Assembly: GCA_020060215.1 (NCBI GenBank)
Contig: JAGVAP010000011.1
Location: 1 to 64,000 of the forward strand
Direction: 5' to 3'
Length of the DNA: 64,000 nt
From: Deltaproteobacteria bacterium
GTDB taxonomy: Bacteria; Desulfobacterota; DSM-4660; Desulfatiglandales; HGW-15
This document shows positions 41,622-50,965 of the stretch, one piece after another. The translations under genes were made by a program, and so were the position numbers. How positions within the stretch are numbered: position 1 is the first letter of the stretch; the number at the start of each line of letters is the position of its first letter. Below the pieces are notes generated by a model that saw only the letters and a list, made by a program, of their open reading frames with translations, searched no databases and had not been told where the DNA came from.

Positions 41622-43360
41622 CGGCCGAGCACCTCCTTCCTGAATCCCTCGACGATCTCGGACGCCGTAAACGGCCTCCCCGTATACTTCAGGATGTGGG
41701 CGTCCGGTTTCCTCCCGAGCTCCATGGTCATGAGACGGGCGAACTGTCCGGTGAAATTGATCTCCGCCACCGCCCACCTCCGAGCCCCCTTCAATGCATT
41801 CTCGGCATGAATACGGGGGAAAGGCCAGATCTCGCCGAAGTGCACTCCCCGGACGTCCACACCATCCCTGTTGAGGATCTCGATCGCCTCCGAGACCGCG
41901 CCCAGGGTGGAGCCCCAGCTCACGAGCAGCAGCTCCGCCTTGGGATTACCCAGCGTCCTCGGGGGGGAGATCTCCTTCTCCATGCCGGCGAGCTTTCGAA
42001 AACGCTTCTCGTTCATCTCCCTTCGAACCTCGGGCTCTTCCGTGATGTGGCCCCATTCGTCATGTTCATGGCTGTCCGAGATCACCTCGAAGCCGAAGGC
42101 CGAAGGGATGGAGCGCGGGGATATGCCCGATTCCGTGACCGCGTACCTCTTGTACTCCTTGACCCCGCGGGCCTCCTCCTCGTTCACCAGATGCCGGTCG
42201 ATCCGGATGGAGGAGACATCGAAGCGCTCTTCCGTGTAATAGCAGTCGGCAAGGTACTCGTCGGTCAGGATGACGACAGGCACATGGTACTTCTCCGCAA
42301 GGTCAAAACCCTTCACGGTCGCAGAGAAAGCTTCCCCCGGTGTGGCCGGCGCGAATACAAACCTCGGGAACTCTCCCTGGGACGCGTGGACCACGAAGAG
42401 CAGGTCGCCCTGCTCCGTTCGTGTGGGGAGTCCGGTGGCCGGGCCAGGTCTCTGTCCTTCCACCACCACGAGCGGCGTCTCGGAGACGGCCGCCAGACCG
42501 AAGGCCTCCGTCATGAGGCTGAACCCTCCCCCTGAGGTGGCGGTCATGGAACGGACCCCGCCGTAGGAAGCGCCGATGGCCATGTTGATGGCGGCGATCT
42601 CGTCCTCCGCCTGTTCCACAACGAGATCGAAGGGCTCCCCGTGTTCCGCAAGAAACGTGAGGATGGCCGTGGAAGGACTCATGGGATAGGCCGTAAAGAA
42701 ACGGCACCCTGCGGCGATCGCGCCCAGGCAGACCGCTTCATGCCCCGTGATGAGCATCCTTGACGCCTTGTCGAGAGGCGAAAAGCCGGGCCGCTCCAAG
42801 GTTTCGGACTGCTTCACGGCCGCTTCATACCCGGCCTTGGCCGCCTTCACGTTTCGCTCCCCCGCTTCCCCTTCAAAACGGGAGGCCAGGTACTCTGTAA
42901 GGTATCTCAGGTCCCAGCCGATGATCCCCAGGGCGGCCCCGGCTGCGACCGTATTCGCGTAGACCCTGCTGCCGCCGGCTTCCTTGGCGATCTCCTCGAA
43001 GGCGAGCCCGACGACAGGATGACTTTGCCCCTCGGGCGGGCTGCCCTTCTGCGAGTCATAGAGGATGACACCGGAGGGGCCGAGTTCCTGGCTGTGCAGC
43101 CCTATGCTTTCTCCCGTCAGGGCGATCAAAAGGTCCAGCGGCAACGCATGACAACCCACGGGTCTCCGGGTAACCCGCATGTGGAAGAAATTGTGACCTC
43201 CGCGGATGCGGGACTCCTTGTCCTGAAGCGCAAAGACATGCCAGGCTCCTCTGACGAAGACCTTCCCCAGGATCACCGAAAGGGTTTCTATTCCCTGGCC
43301 CGCTGCACCGGCAGCGAGCAGATTGAATTCAGAGACGCTGTTCTTGTGATTGGCAGCCAT
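41618..43360 (-). CDS. korA: 2-oxoacid:ferredoxin oxidoreductase gamma-alpha fusion (KorA-like)
   Basis: 580 residues in two parts. Residues about 10-190 are the gamma domain (AAGAAGQGIETLSVILGKVF, ESRIRGGHNFFHMRV). Residues about 210-580 are the alpha pyrimidine-binding domain (AAGCRFFTAYPMSPSTAIL, VVEQAEDEIAAINMAIGAS, TATSGGGFSLMTEAFG). This is the KorA layout known from 2-oxoglutarate:ferredoxin oxidoreductase with separate ferredoxin. No delta ferredoxin subunit is adjacent. It is distinct from the four-gene complex at 50.4-53.1 kb. Substrate could be 2-oxoglutarate, feeding the TCA module upstream. Confidence 0.87.
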   Translation of the reverse strand: MAANHKNSVSEFNLLAAGAAGQGIETLSVILGKVFVRGAWHVFALQDKESRIRGGHNFFHMRVTRRPVGCHALPLDLLIALTGESIGLHSQELGPSGVILYDSQKGSPPEGQSHPVVGLAFEEIAKEAGGSRVYANTVAAGAALGIIGWDLRYLTEYLASRFEGEAGERNVKAAKAGYEAAVKQSETLERPGFSPLDKASRMLITGHEAVCLGAIAAGCRFFTAYPMSPSTAILTFLAEHGEPFDLVVEQAEDEIAAINMAIGASYGGVRSMTATSGGGFSLMTEAFGLAAVSETPLVVVEGQRPGPATGLPTRTEQGDLLFVVHASQGEFPRFVFAPATPGEAFSATVKGFDLAEKYHVPVVILTDEYLADCYYTEERFDVSSIRIDRHLVNEEEARGVKEYKRYAVTESGISPRSIPSAFGFEVISDSHEHDEWGHITEEPEVRREMNEKRFRKLAGMEKEISPPRTLGNPKAELLLVSWGSTLGAVSEAIEILNRDGVDVRGVHFGEIWPFPRIHAENALKGARRWAVAEINFTGQFARLMTMELGRKPDAHILKYTGRPFTASEIVEGFRKEVLGR

Positions 43361-43780
43361 AGATCCAAGTCTCTCCTCTCCAGACAGCAGATTTTCGAAC
43401 TGGTCCTTGCCGCAGCATGAGCCCCCTCGGGCGGGCTAAGAAACCCTGGATTCCCGAAAGCGGGACACCTTTTTTACCGAGCCACCACTATACCCGCCGG
43501 TGAAGTAGGTGAAAGGTAGCCCTATCCCGTATTTTCAATCCCCTCTGTTCGTATCCGGCCGTTGGACATCGGTCCACTCCCCCGACTCGATCTCCTTTCT
43601 CCGGCCCGGGCCCCCCCATAATCTACAGTAAGAGGGGATCCTATATACAGTGAATATTCTATTTCAGTCCTGTTGCGAAGGTATTAATCGCAAGGAGTCC
43701 CCTTGCTTCGGGAAATCATCCGGCGTGGCAGCCAACGTAAATACGTTCCTGGTCCCGTTAAGGGAGGAGGTCGCTGGGGC
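43361..43780. other. Gene-free divergent spacer
   Basis: About 420 bases between korA (minus) and the FemAB-like gene (plus). Two small hairpins are visible: AGCCC/GGGCT at 43420-43437, and TCCCG/CGGGA at 43452-43465 followed by six Ts at 43470-43475, with no plus-strand gene ahead of it. Promoters for both flanking genes should be here but I could not assign them. Confidence 0.6.
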
Positions 43781-44902
43781 ATGAAAATGAGATTGGAGCC
43801 TGGTTACGGTGCAGAAGTCGACAGCGTCGACAAGGAGAGCTGGGAGTCCCTTCTCCGGGGGTTCGACGATGCGAATATCTACCAGACGTGGTCCTATGAA
43901 GCCGTGATCAGTGGAGAAAAAAAGGTGAGTCGTCTGGTGTTGAAGAAAGGAGGCGTGGTCACAGCGCTTGCGCAGGTCAGGCTCGTGAAGGTGCCGTTTA
44001 CCCCCTTCGGGGCAGCCCACATCCGCGGCGGGCCGGTCTGGAGAAGGAAGGGGGAAAGGCCGAGCATGGAGATCTTCCGGCAGGCCCTTCGTGCCCTGCG
44101 GAACGAATATGCCTGCAAACGCAGGCTGGTCGTTCGAATCCTCCCCTCCCTTTTCAACCACCAGGCAGGGACATTTGACCCCATTCTCGAGGAGGAGGGA
44201 TTCGACCGACTCTCGCTGGAGCCCGCGGACAGGACCCTGCTGATCAGGCTGGACAAGGACGTGGACCAACTGAGGAGGGGCCTGGACCAGAAGTGGCGAA
44301 ACCGTCTGAACTATGCCGAGAGGCAGAACCTGGATGTGATGGAAGGGGACGAAGACCTCCTCTTTTCCGATTTCATCGACATCTACGATGAGATGCATGC
44401 ACGAAAAAGGTTTGTGAAGACCTCGGATGTCCGTCAGTTCAGGGAAATGCAGGAGATCCTCCCGACCCCTCTGCGGATGCGGGTCTCCATGGCGTACTAC
44501 GGGAAGAATCCCGCCGCCGGCCTGATCTGCAGCCCGATCGGGGACACGGGCGTGTGTCTCTTTGCCGCCACCGCCAATGCAGGACTGAACAGCCAGGCCT
44601 CTTACCTGCTCCAGTGGAGGACGCTCTGCTGGCTCCGGGAAAAAGGTGTGAAGTGGTACGATCTGAACGGGATCAGCCCTCAGGCCAATCCCGGGACCTA
44701 CCGGTTCAAGGCCGGCCTCTGCGGAAAGAACGGCGCGGATCTTCGTCACCTGGGGACGTACGTGTCGCACGAGAACGCGATCGCCAGTAAGGTGATATGG
44801 CTCGCCAATGTCACCCGCAACCAGTACAGGAAAAGCAGGAGGATCGTAACCAGCCTCGTATACCAGCCCGGCGGAAAGGAGGGGCGAAGGAAGACCGGCT
44901 GA
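43781..44902 (+). CDS. FemAB-like GNAT-fold aminoacyl/acyl transferase
   Basis: 373 residues. Tandem GNAT-like halves of the FemAB / lipid II:glycine glycyltransferase family: ANIYQTWSYEAVIS near the start, KWRNRLNYAERQNLDVMEG in the middle, and the C-terminal LLQWRTLCWLREKGVKWYDLNGI and NPGTYRFKAGLCG strands. In Gram-positives this fold adds amino acids to peptidoglycan. In Gram-negatives such proteins often sit in polysaccharide or exosortase loci; here there is no such context, so the substrate is unknown. ATG 43781 has GGGAGGAGG upstream. Confidence 0.8.
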   Translation: MKMRLEPGYGAEVDSVDKESWESLLRGFDDANIYQTWSYEAVISGEKKVSRLVLKKGGVVTALAQVRLVKVPFTPFGAAHIRGGPVWRRKGERPSMEIFRQALRALRNEYACKRRLVVRILPSLFNHQAGTFDPILEEEGFDRLSLEPADRTLLIRLDKDVDQLRRGLDQKWRNRLNYAERQNLDVMEGDEDLLFSDFIDIYDEMHARKRFVKTSDVRQFREMQEILPTPLRMRVSMAYYGKNPAAGLICSPIGDTGVCLFAATANAGLNSQASYLLQWRTLCWLREKGVKWYDLNGISPQANPGTYRFKAGLCGKNGADLRHLGTYVSHENAIASKVIWLANVTRNQYRKSRRIVTSLVYQPGGKEGRRKTG

Positions 44903-44937
44903 GTTGCGGGTAACTCTCCCCCCTTTCTGACTCGATA

Positions 44938-45072
44938 GAAGATGAGAAGATGAGAGGTTTAGAAGTTGAGAAGAGAGCATGGGAACCAAAGACCGCATCT
45001 TCTCAACCGCTCGTCTTCTCACCCTCTTGTTTCTCAACTTCTCAACTTCTCATCCTCTCAACTTCTCGTCTT
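44938..45072. repeat. Inverted word repeat (AGAAGTTGAGAAG / CTTCTCAACTTCTC)
   Basis: Left half 44938-44976 repeats GAAGATGAGAAGATGAGAGG and AGAAGTTGAGAAG. The right half 44998-45072 repeats the reverse complement five or so times. The spacer lies between the FemAB-like gene and the PAS kinase. Confidence 0.8.
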
Positions 45073-45158
45073 TGGCCTGACAGTTGCATGATCTGCTTCA
45101 GGGCGTGATCGCCTGAGAACGGGAGCGAAGCCGATCGTTTTCTGTAAGCAGAGTCGAC

Positions 45159-47030
45159 GTGACCTACCTGTCTTTACTTCATTTCGTCAGCTTTCTCATC
45201 TACCTGGGACTGGCATGCTATGTCCTGGGCAAGAGCCCGCGATCCCTCCTGAACCGGTTGTGCACGGTGATCCTCATCTGTTTTGCCATTTGGTGCATGG
45301 GGAAGACCGTCAGCCACAACCCGGGCACCCCTGAGCAGATCGCCCTTTTCTACTGCGATGTCGTCATCATAGGCGCATGGACCTTCCCGGGTTTTCTCCT
45401 CTGGTTCGCCCTGGCGTTCACCGGCAGGGAGGGGCTGCTGAAAAAGTGGTGGGTCTACGGGGCCATCTTTTTCATTCCCGCAGGGGGAATCCTTCAGCAG
45501 TGGGCCTTCACCAACCTGCTGCTCTATGTAAAGCGGCCCTACGGGTGGGGACTCCAATGGACCGGGGCCTACTGGAATCTTCTGCTGGTTCCCTACTTCT
45601 TGCTGGCCGTCTGTGCGGCCGTCGGCCTGATGCTCCATTTCGCAGCAAGGACAGGGGACCAGTTGAAGAGAAAGCAGGGACTCATCATAGGGGTGGGGAC
45701 CATCCTGCCGTTTCTCCTCGGTTACCTCACCAATATCATCCTCCCGCCGCTGGGCGTGGCACCGGTCCCGGACCTCGCGCAGAACACGGCCCTCATATGG
45801 GCCTTCGGTCTCGTCTATGCGATCGTCAAATACAGGTTCCTGGTCATCAGCCCCGAAACGGCGGCGGAACATATCCTCTCCACCATGGCGGACGCCCTGA
45901 TCCTGGCTGAGCCGCGAGGCAGGATCGTGGCCGTCAACCAGGCCACCGCCGATCTCCTGGGACATGAAAGGCGCGAACTGACGAAGATGAGGCTGGACGA
46001 CATCCTCGAAAGCCGAAGCAGACGGGACTTGAAGGAGATCTGGACCAGGAAGGTCGTCAAAGGACGGGATGTGATGCTGAAGACCAGGGAAGGAGGGAGC
46101 GTTCCGGTCGGCTTCTCGAGCTCCCTGCTCATGGGAGAAGGAGGTTCCGTGGTCGGAGTCGTATGCATCGCAAGGGACATCACCGAAAGAAAGCGATACG
46201 AGCGGCAACTGAGAAAGGCCAAGGAGCAAGCGGAGCAGGGGAGCAGGGCAAAGAGCGAGTTCCTGGCCAACATGAGTCATGAGCTCAGGACGCCGCTGAA
46301 CCACATCCTGGGATTCACCGAACTCGTTCTGGACCAAAAGGTGGGCGGTCTCAACGAGACCCAAGCCGAATACCTGGGAGATGTGGTCCGTAGCGGGAAA
46401 CATCTCCTTGCACTAATCAATGACATCCTGGACCTCTCCAAGGTGGAAGCGGGGAGGATGATCCTGGAGCTCGAGGACGTCGACCTGAAGGAGGTGCTGG
46501 AAGGCAGCCTGATGATGGTCCATGAAGGGGCCCTGAAAAAACAGATCCGGATCGAGAAAGCGATGAACGGGGTCGATGGAATCTTCAGGGCGGATGAGCG
46601 GAAACTGAAGCAGGTCCTCTGCAACCTGCTCTCCAATGCCGTGAAGTTCTCCCCGCAGGGCGCGGTCGTCACCCTGCGCGCGGATATGGTCGCCGCACCC
46701 GCGTCGGAACCCCCCGTCGGAGGATCGGCCGGTGATCAGTCGGGTCCGATACCGAAGGGCGGCCCGCCTGCGGAGGGGCCCACCACCCATCTCGAGGTCT
46801 CGGTCGAAGACGAGGGCGTCGGTATCCGGCCGGAGGACCTCGAACGGATCTTCAACCGTTTCGAGCAGGCGGGAGGGCCTTCGTACCGCCGGTCGCAGGG
46901 AACCGGGCTGGGGCTTTCGCTCACGAGGGAGCTGGTCAGACTGCAGGGGGGAAGGATCCGGGCCGAAAGCGAGGGGGAAGGGAAAGGGAGCCGGTTTAGG
47001 GTGGTCATACCGATCGGCAGGGCCGGGTGA
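45159..47030 (+). CDS. PAS-domain membrane histidine kinase
   Basis: 623 residues. The N-terminal seven hydrophobic segments (about 1-235) fit the histidine-kinase 7TM sensor module. PAS follows (about 240-350; LILAEPRGRIVAVNQATADLLG), then HisKA with phospho-His in FLANMSHELRTPLNHILGF, and HATPase with NLLSNAVKFS, DEGVGIRPEDLERIF and GTGLGLSLT. A 30-residue Gly/Pro-rich insert lies inside the HATPase domain. The GTG start has no good ribosome site. No response regulator is adjacent, so it is an orphan kinase here. Confidence 0.87.
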   Translation: MTYLSLLHFVSFLIYLGLACYVLGKSPRSLLNRLCTVILICFAIWCMGKTVSHNPGTPEQIALFYCDVVIIGAWTFPGFLLWFALAFTGREGLLKKWWVYGAIFFIPAGGILQQWAFTNLLLYVKRPYGWGLQWTGAYWNLLLVPYFLLAVCAAVGLMLHFAARTGDQLKRKQGLIIGVGTILPFLLGYLTNIILPPLGVAPVPDLAQNTALIWAFGLVYAIVKYRFLVISPETAAEHILSTMADALILAEPRGRIVAVNQATADLLGHERRELTKMRLDDILESRSRRDLKEIWTRKVVKGRDVMLKTREGGSVPVGFSSSLLMGEGGSVVGVVCIARDITERKRYERQLRKAKEQAEQGSRAKSEFLANMSHELRTPLNHILGFTELVLDQKVGGLNETQAEYLGDVVRSGKHLLALINDILDLSKVEAGRMILELEDVDLKEVLEGSLMMVHEGALKKQIRIEKAMNGVDGIFRADERKLKQVLCNLLSNAVKFSPQGAVVTLRADMVAAPASEPPVGGSAGDQSGPIPKGGPPAEGPTTHLEVSVEDEGVGIRPEDLERIFNRFEQAGGPSYRRSQGTGLGLSLTRELVRLQGGRIRAESEGEGKGSRFRVVIPIGRAG

Positions 47031-47101
47031 CGATCCGCCGGATGGGTGAAATGCATGGGCGGGCAAACCATTATTCCATCATTCCAGGAGTCCGGTTTAC
47101 A

Positions 47102-48052
47102 CTAGAGTTCCTCCGGCGTGAACGCCACGACGTCTCGTATATCCGCCTGATCCGCAAACAACATCACCAGTCGGTCCACGCCCAGGGCGATGCCCGCGCA
47201 CTCCGGCAGATGGGGAAGGGAGTCGATGAATCTCTCCGGAAACGGATAGACCGGCCTGCCGGACCTCCTGCGCTCCTCCCTCTCCGCTTCGAACCGCTCA
47301 CGCTGCTCGCGCGCATCGGTCAGCTCCGAGAAGCCGTTGGCGAGCTCCAGGCGGGCCACGTAGAGTTCGAACCTCTCCGCAACGGTCTCGTCCTCCCTCT
47401 TTTTCCTGGAGAGCGCGGCCAGCCGTGCCGGGTAATCGTAGAGAAAGGCCGGCCTGGAAAGCCCTAGAAAGGGTTCGATCCCGGTGACCATCACCTCGTC
47501 GAAGCGATCTTCGCGCAAGGCCTCGTCGGCATCCGTCCCGGCGTACCGCTGAAACGCCTCCCGGACCGAGATCCGCTCCCACGGGGGCTCAAGGGAGATC
47601 TCGTCTCCCCGGTAACGCAACCGGTCTCCGCGCCCGAGTTCGCGGGAGATGAACCGGACCAGTTCCTCGCAATCTCTCATGAGGTCCCGGTAGTCCATGC
47701 CCGCACCATACCACTCGAGCATGGTGAATTCCGGGAGATGGCGGGAGCCTCTTTCCCCCTGCCGGAAGCAGCGGCAGATCTGAAACAGCCGGGAGAAGCC
47801 CGCAGAGAGGAGTCTCTTCATGCACAGCTCAGGGGAGGTGTGGAGGAAAAGATCCCCTGCCGGGACGGCTTCGATATGGACTTCGGGCGCAGGGGCCGGG
47901 ATGAGGTACGGGGTCTCGATCTCCAGGTAACCTTGGGCGACGAAGAAAGAGCGTATGGCCTGAATGACCCTTGCGCGAAGCCGGAGGGACTCCTTCTTCG
48001 CGGCCGGTCTCCACGTCTCGTCGGTTGTATTATGATTTGACCCGGGTGACAT
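47102..48052 (-). CDS. epmA: Elongation factor P--(R)-beta-lysine ligase (EpmA/GenX)
   Basis: Class II lysyl-tRNA-synthetase-like enzyme without the anticodon domain, 316 residues, which lysylates EF-P. Motif 1 region RARVIQAIRSFFVAQGYLEIETPYL, motif 2 FRQGERGSRHLPEFTMLEWY, and motif 3 GIALGVDRLVMLFA are all present. The stand-alone catalytic core is diagnostic. It overlaps the end of efp by 23 bases, so modifier and target are co-expressed. EpmB, which makes beta-lysine, is not in the window. Confidence 0.93.
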   Translation of the reverse strand: MSPGSNHNTTDETWRPAAKKESLRLRARVIQAIRSFFVAQGYLEIETPYLIPAPAPEVHIEAVPAGDLFLHTSPELCMKRLLSAGFSRLFQICRCFRQGERGSRHLPEFTMLEWYGAGMDYRDLMRDCEELVRFISRELGRGDRLRYRGDEISLEPPWERISVREAFQRYAGTDADEALREDRFDEVMVTGIEPFLGLSRPAFLYDYPARLAALSRKKREDETVAERFELYVARLELANGFSELTDAREQRERFEAEREERRRSGRPVYPFPERFIDSLPHLPECAGIALGVDRLVMLFADQADIRDVVAFTPEEL

Positions 48053-48593
48053 ACTCCCCGGTTCTCGTGTCTACCGTGATCTTGATCCCCTGCTCCACGA
48101 AGGGGGGGACCCTGACGGTGTACCCTGTCTCCAGGGTAACGGGTTTGCTGTCGCCGGCGACCGAGTCCCCTTTGGCCCAGGGTTCGGCCTTGACCACGAG
48201 GAGGTCCACGAAGTTCGGAAGGGTGATGCCGATCGGCCTGCCGTCGAAGAGGAGGATATCCACCTCGAGATTGTCGATCAGGTAGTTCTTGGCGTCCCCG
48301 ACCTGCTCCTCACCCAGCACGGACTGCTCGTAATTCTGCGTGTCCATGAAATAGAACTGACCGTCCTGGCTGTAGAGGTACTGCATCTTCCTCTGCTCCA
48401 GGTCCGCGGGCTCGAACACATCGCCGGAGCGGTAGGTCCTGTCGAGGATCACGCCCGTGATCATGTTCCTCATCTTGCATCGGTATAGCGCCTGTCCCTT
48501 TCCGGGCTTGACGAACTGGAAATCGATGATCACATACGGCTCTTTGTCGATCTGGATCTTGAGTCCTTTTTTCAACTCGCCGGCATTGTACAT
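48030..48593 (-). CDS. efp: Translation elongation factor P
   Basis: EF-P, 187 residues, rescues ribosomes stalled on polyproline. Three domains as usual: KOW-like N-terminal with FVKPGKGQAL, where Lys32 matches the E. coli modification site Lys34; the middle OB fold (MDTQNYEQSVL); and the C-terminal GYTVRVPPFVEQGIKITVDTRTGEYVTR. The lysine-type tip agrees with the overlapping epmA. A strong promoter lies at 48722-48750, giving a leader of about 120 bases with a 9-base inverted repeat. Confidence 0.96.
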   Translation of the reverse strand: MYNAGELKKGLKIQIDKEPYVIIDFQFVKPGKGQALYRCKMRNMITGVILDRTYRSGDVFEPADLEQRKMQYLYSQDGQFYFMDTQNYEQSVLGEEQVGDAKNYLIDNLEVDILLFDGRPIGITLPNFVDLLVVKAEPWAKGDSVAGDSKPVTLETGYTVRVPPFVEQGIKITVDTRTGEYVTRVKS

Positions 48594-48721
48594 GGGCCCT
48601 GTCCTCTTTTCGTGAATAGGATCGTCCGGTGTCTTGTCACCAATCAGGAGTGGCTTTGCGGGCCGTTAAAAATGACATGGATGTCGCGTAGTTCCATGAC
48701 AAGACCAAGAAAGTATAAAAC

Positions 48722-48750
48722 TATATAGGGAAGAGCACGAGGTGTGTCAA
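48722..48750 (-). promoter_or_regulatory. Strong predicted sigma70 promoter of efp-epmA
   Basis: Minus-strand TTGACA (48745-48750), exactly 17 bases, TATATA (48722-48727). Confidence 0.75.
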
Positions 48751-48815
48751 GATCAAACCAGGAGCAATCGGTCTTCAGGGCCGGAGCGGAAAGGTACCGG
48801 GGCCGGTGGCGGGGT

Positions 48816-50210
48816 TCAGTCTGTGATCAGAGGAGTCCTTCCGTCCAGGACGAGCTGATGGAGCTTCTCCACCACGGCGGGAAAGCGCTCGGACGTGAGC
48901 CCCAGCATGTTGAGACGGACGGGGAGATCCTTTGTGCCGAGCCTCTCCATCTCCTGCCCGACCATGAACCGCGAAATGATCAGATCGGCGAGATACACCA
49001 GGTGCACCAGTTCAGGGTCTGCGGCGGCCTTCTCCGGGGTATGGTGATAGAGGATCACATCCGTATGCACCTCGGGGAGGCACCATTTCTTTGCGAGCAG
49101 CCCGCCCACCTCGGCGTGAGTGGTCCCGAGCAATTCCCTCTCGGCAGTGGTGATATTCTTCCCATCCGTCTGGACGCGGCGATAGAAGAGGCCCAAGGCC
49201 CTGGCCACGTGCTGGTCCAGAACGACCTTCCCGATATCGTGCAGCAGCCCTGCCGTGTAGGCGACGTCGGCCGGCGCCTTCCCGGTGAAATTGGCCAGCG
49301 CCTCGCACAGGACGGCCATGCCGAGGGCATGCTTATAGAGACCGCCCTTGCACAAAGAATACCCGTTGCCGCTGTTGGGGTAGAAGTCTTCGAGGGAGGC
49401 CGAAACCACGAGTTGAAGGAAGCGCTTCTCACCGAGCATGACCAGCGCCCGGTCGACGGAATCGACGCCCTTCTTCATCCCGAACAGCGCGGAACGGCAG
49501 AGCCTGAGGACCTTGGCGCTGAGGACCTGATCCTGTCGAATCTCCCTGGCCACATCCCGGAAGCTGTATTTACCTTCCCGGACCATATGGGTGATCTTGA
49601 GGGCGATCTGGGGGATCGGTCGCACGCGGTCCAGGGAGGCCTCGATCTCATTGGGGGTGGGCTTCCAGGAATATCCCCTGTCGGTACCGGTGAACGCGGG
49701 CTCCAGGGGGTCGATGCGGGTCTCCATCGAGCGAAGATCCAGGCTCAGCCGGCAGGTGAAAAAGCCTCCGGTTTCCATCTTCTGCAAGGGGATGTGGCGG
49801 CTGCGCAGGAACTCTTCCACCACCTCGGCCGTGCGTCCGCCGATGTTGAGGTTCAGGTCCAGCTCGGAGACCGGGCCGACGAGGGCCCCGCCGGCCAAAC
49901 ATGCCCGCAGTCTTCCCGGGGACGCGCCCGCCTCCTGAAGGGCCTTGAGGAACAGAGGCATGCCTGTGGTGGCGTAGGCCGCCGGGGCCCAGGGGCTGTC
50001 CGGGCCGGCCGGTTCCGGGAGAAGGAGGTGGATCAGACCGCCGATCCGGGCATCCGGGTCGATGAGCGTGACCCCGAGGCAAGTCCCCAGATAGGCCTCC
50101 AGAACCTCATCCCGTGTGCTGTCCACAATGAAGGTTCCCGAGGGAACGGACCGTTTCTCGATCGCATGAGCTTCTGTGTTCACCGGAGTTACCTGCCTGA
50201 GTGGGATCAT
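48816..50210 (-). CDS. CheD-HDOD fusion protein
   Basis: 464 residues. Residues about 20-155 resemble CheD, the receptor glutamine deamidase: SGTFIVDSTRDEV, LGTCLGVTLIDPDARIGGLIHLLLP with the catalytic-type Cys and His, and GGALV later. Residues about 185-390 are an HDOD domain (RPIPQIALKITHMVREGKYS, LSAKVLRLCRSALFG, AGLLHDIGKVVLDQH, and a YHHTPE helix). The HD pair (LLHDIG) is intact, so hydrolase activity is not excluded. No chemotaxis genes are in the window. Likely a signalling protein linking chemoreceptor modification to another regulatory input. Confidence 0.83.
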   Translation of the reverse strand: MIPLRQVTPVNTEAHAIEKRSVPSGTFIVDSTRDEVLEAYLGTCLGVTLIDPDARIGGLIHLLLPEPAGPDSPWAPAAYATTGMPLFLKALQEAGASPGRLRACLAGGALVGPVSELDLNLNIGGRTAEVVEEFLRSRHIPLQKMETGGFFTCRLSLDLRSMETRIDPLEPAFTGTDRGYSWKPTPNEIEASLDRVRPIPQIALKITHMVREGKYSFRDVAREIRQDQVLSAKVLRLCRSALFGMKKGVDSVDRALVMLGEKRFLQLVVSASLEDFYPNSGNGYSLCKGGLYKHALGMAVLCEALANFTGKAPADVAYTAGLLHDIGKVVLDQHVARALGLFYRRVQTDGKNITTAERELLGTTHAEVGGLLAKKWCLPEVHTDVILYHHTPEKAAADPELVHLVYLADLIISRFMVGQEMERLGTKDLPVRLNMLGLTSERFPAVVEKLHQLVLDGRTPLITD

Positions 50211-50270
50211 GCCTTCCCATTCGGCATTCTCAGGGGATACCTTTAGCGGAAAGAACGGGGGAGAAGCGTG

Positions 50271-50419
50271 GAGTGCTGGAATGACGGAATGCCGGGATGA
50301 CGGGTAGAAGAAAGGATGCGGTGACGGATTCCTTGGAAGGAATGGAATGACAGGGTGGTCAGGACGGGGAAAATCCCGGTTTCCCCATCATCCCATTCCC
50401 CCGGTATTCCATTCCCCCA
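50271..50419. repeat. Inverted word repeat (GGAATGACGGAATG / CATTCCCCCGGTATTCC)
   Basis: Words of the GGAATGAC type at 50278-50302 and 50333-50352 are mirrored by CATCATCCCATTCCC and GGTATTCCATTCCCCC at 50386-50419. It occupies the whole spacer between the CheD-HDOD gene and the 2-oxoacid oxidoreductase gamma gene. Confidence 0.78.
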
Positions 50420-50422
50420 TGG

Positions 50423-50965
50423 TTACCTGCCGTTTTTCGCAAAGGCGAACCCGCGCTCGATGCCTTTGCAGTTCAGGGGAAAGAACTTCTCCTTGCCCTT
50501 GAGCGCCGCCTCCATGCCCTTGACGGTCTCTTCGATTGACAGGATCCCGGTCTTTGCACAGAGGGCGCCGATCATGACCATGTTGGAGGCCCTGTCCGAT
50601 CCGACCTCCTGGGCCAGCTGCAGTGTGGGAACCTGGACGACCTCCAGGTCCGCACGCGAGCCCCTGCCGTCGATCAGGGACGAGTTCAAGAGCATCAGGC
50701 CGTTCGCTACGACCGACGGCTCGAATTTTTCGAGGGAGGGGTAGTTCATGGCCACCAGCACGTCCGGATTGGAGGCCACCGGGGAGGCGATCTTCTTATC
50801 CGAGAGCGTGACGGTGCAGTTGGCCGTGCCCCCGCGCATCTCCGCCCCATATGCGGGGAAGTAGGTGACGTTGAGCCCCTTGTGCATGGCCCCGTGGCTT
50901 AGGATGTACCCCATCAGGAGCACACCCTGCCCGCCGAATCCTGAGAAAACGGTCCTGAATATCAT
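50423..50965 (-). CDS. 2-oxoacid:ferredoxin oxidoreductase gamma subunit
   Basis: Gamma subunit, 180 residues: FSGFGGQGVLLMGYILSHGA at the start, FPAYGAEMRGGTANCTVTLS, then NSSLID. Last gene of a delta-alpha-beta-gamma operon. It converts a branched-chain 2-oxoacid or 2-oxoglutarate, CoA and ferredoxin to acyl-CoA, CO2 and reduced ferredoxin. Start overlaps the beta stop by 4 bases. Confidence 0.9.
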   Translation of the reverse strand: MIFRTVFSGFGGQGVLLMGYILSHGAMHKGLNVTYFPAYGAEMRGGTANCTVTLSDKKIASPVASNPDVLVAMNYPSLEKFEPSVVANGLMLLNSSLIDGRGSRADLEVVQVPTLQLAQEVGSDRASNMVMIGALCAKTGILSIEETVKGMEAALKGKEKFFPLNCKGIERGFAFAKNGR

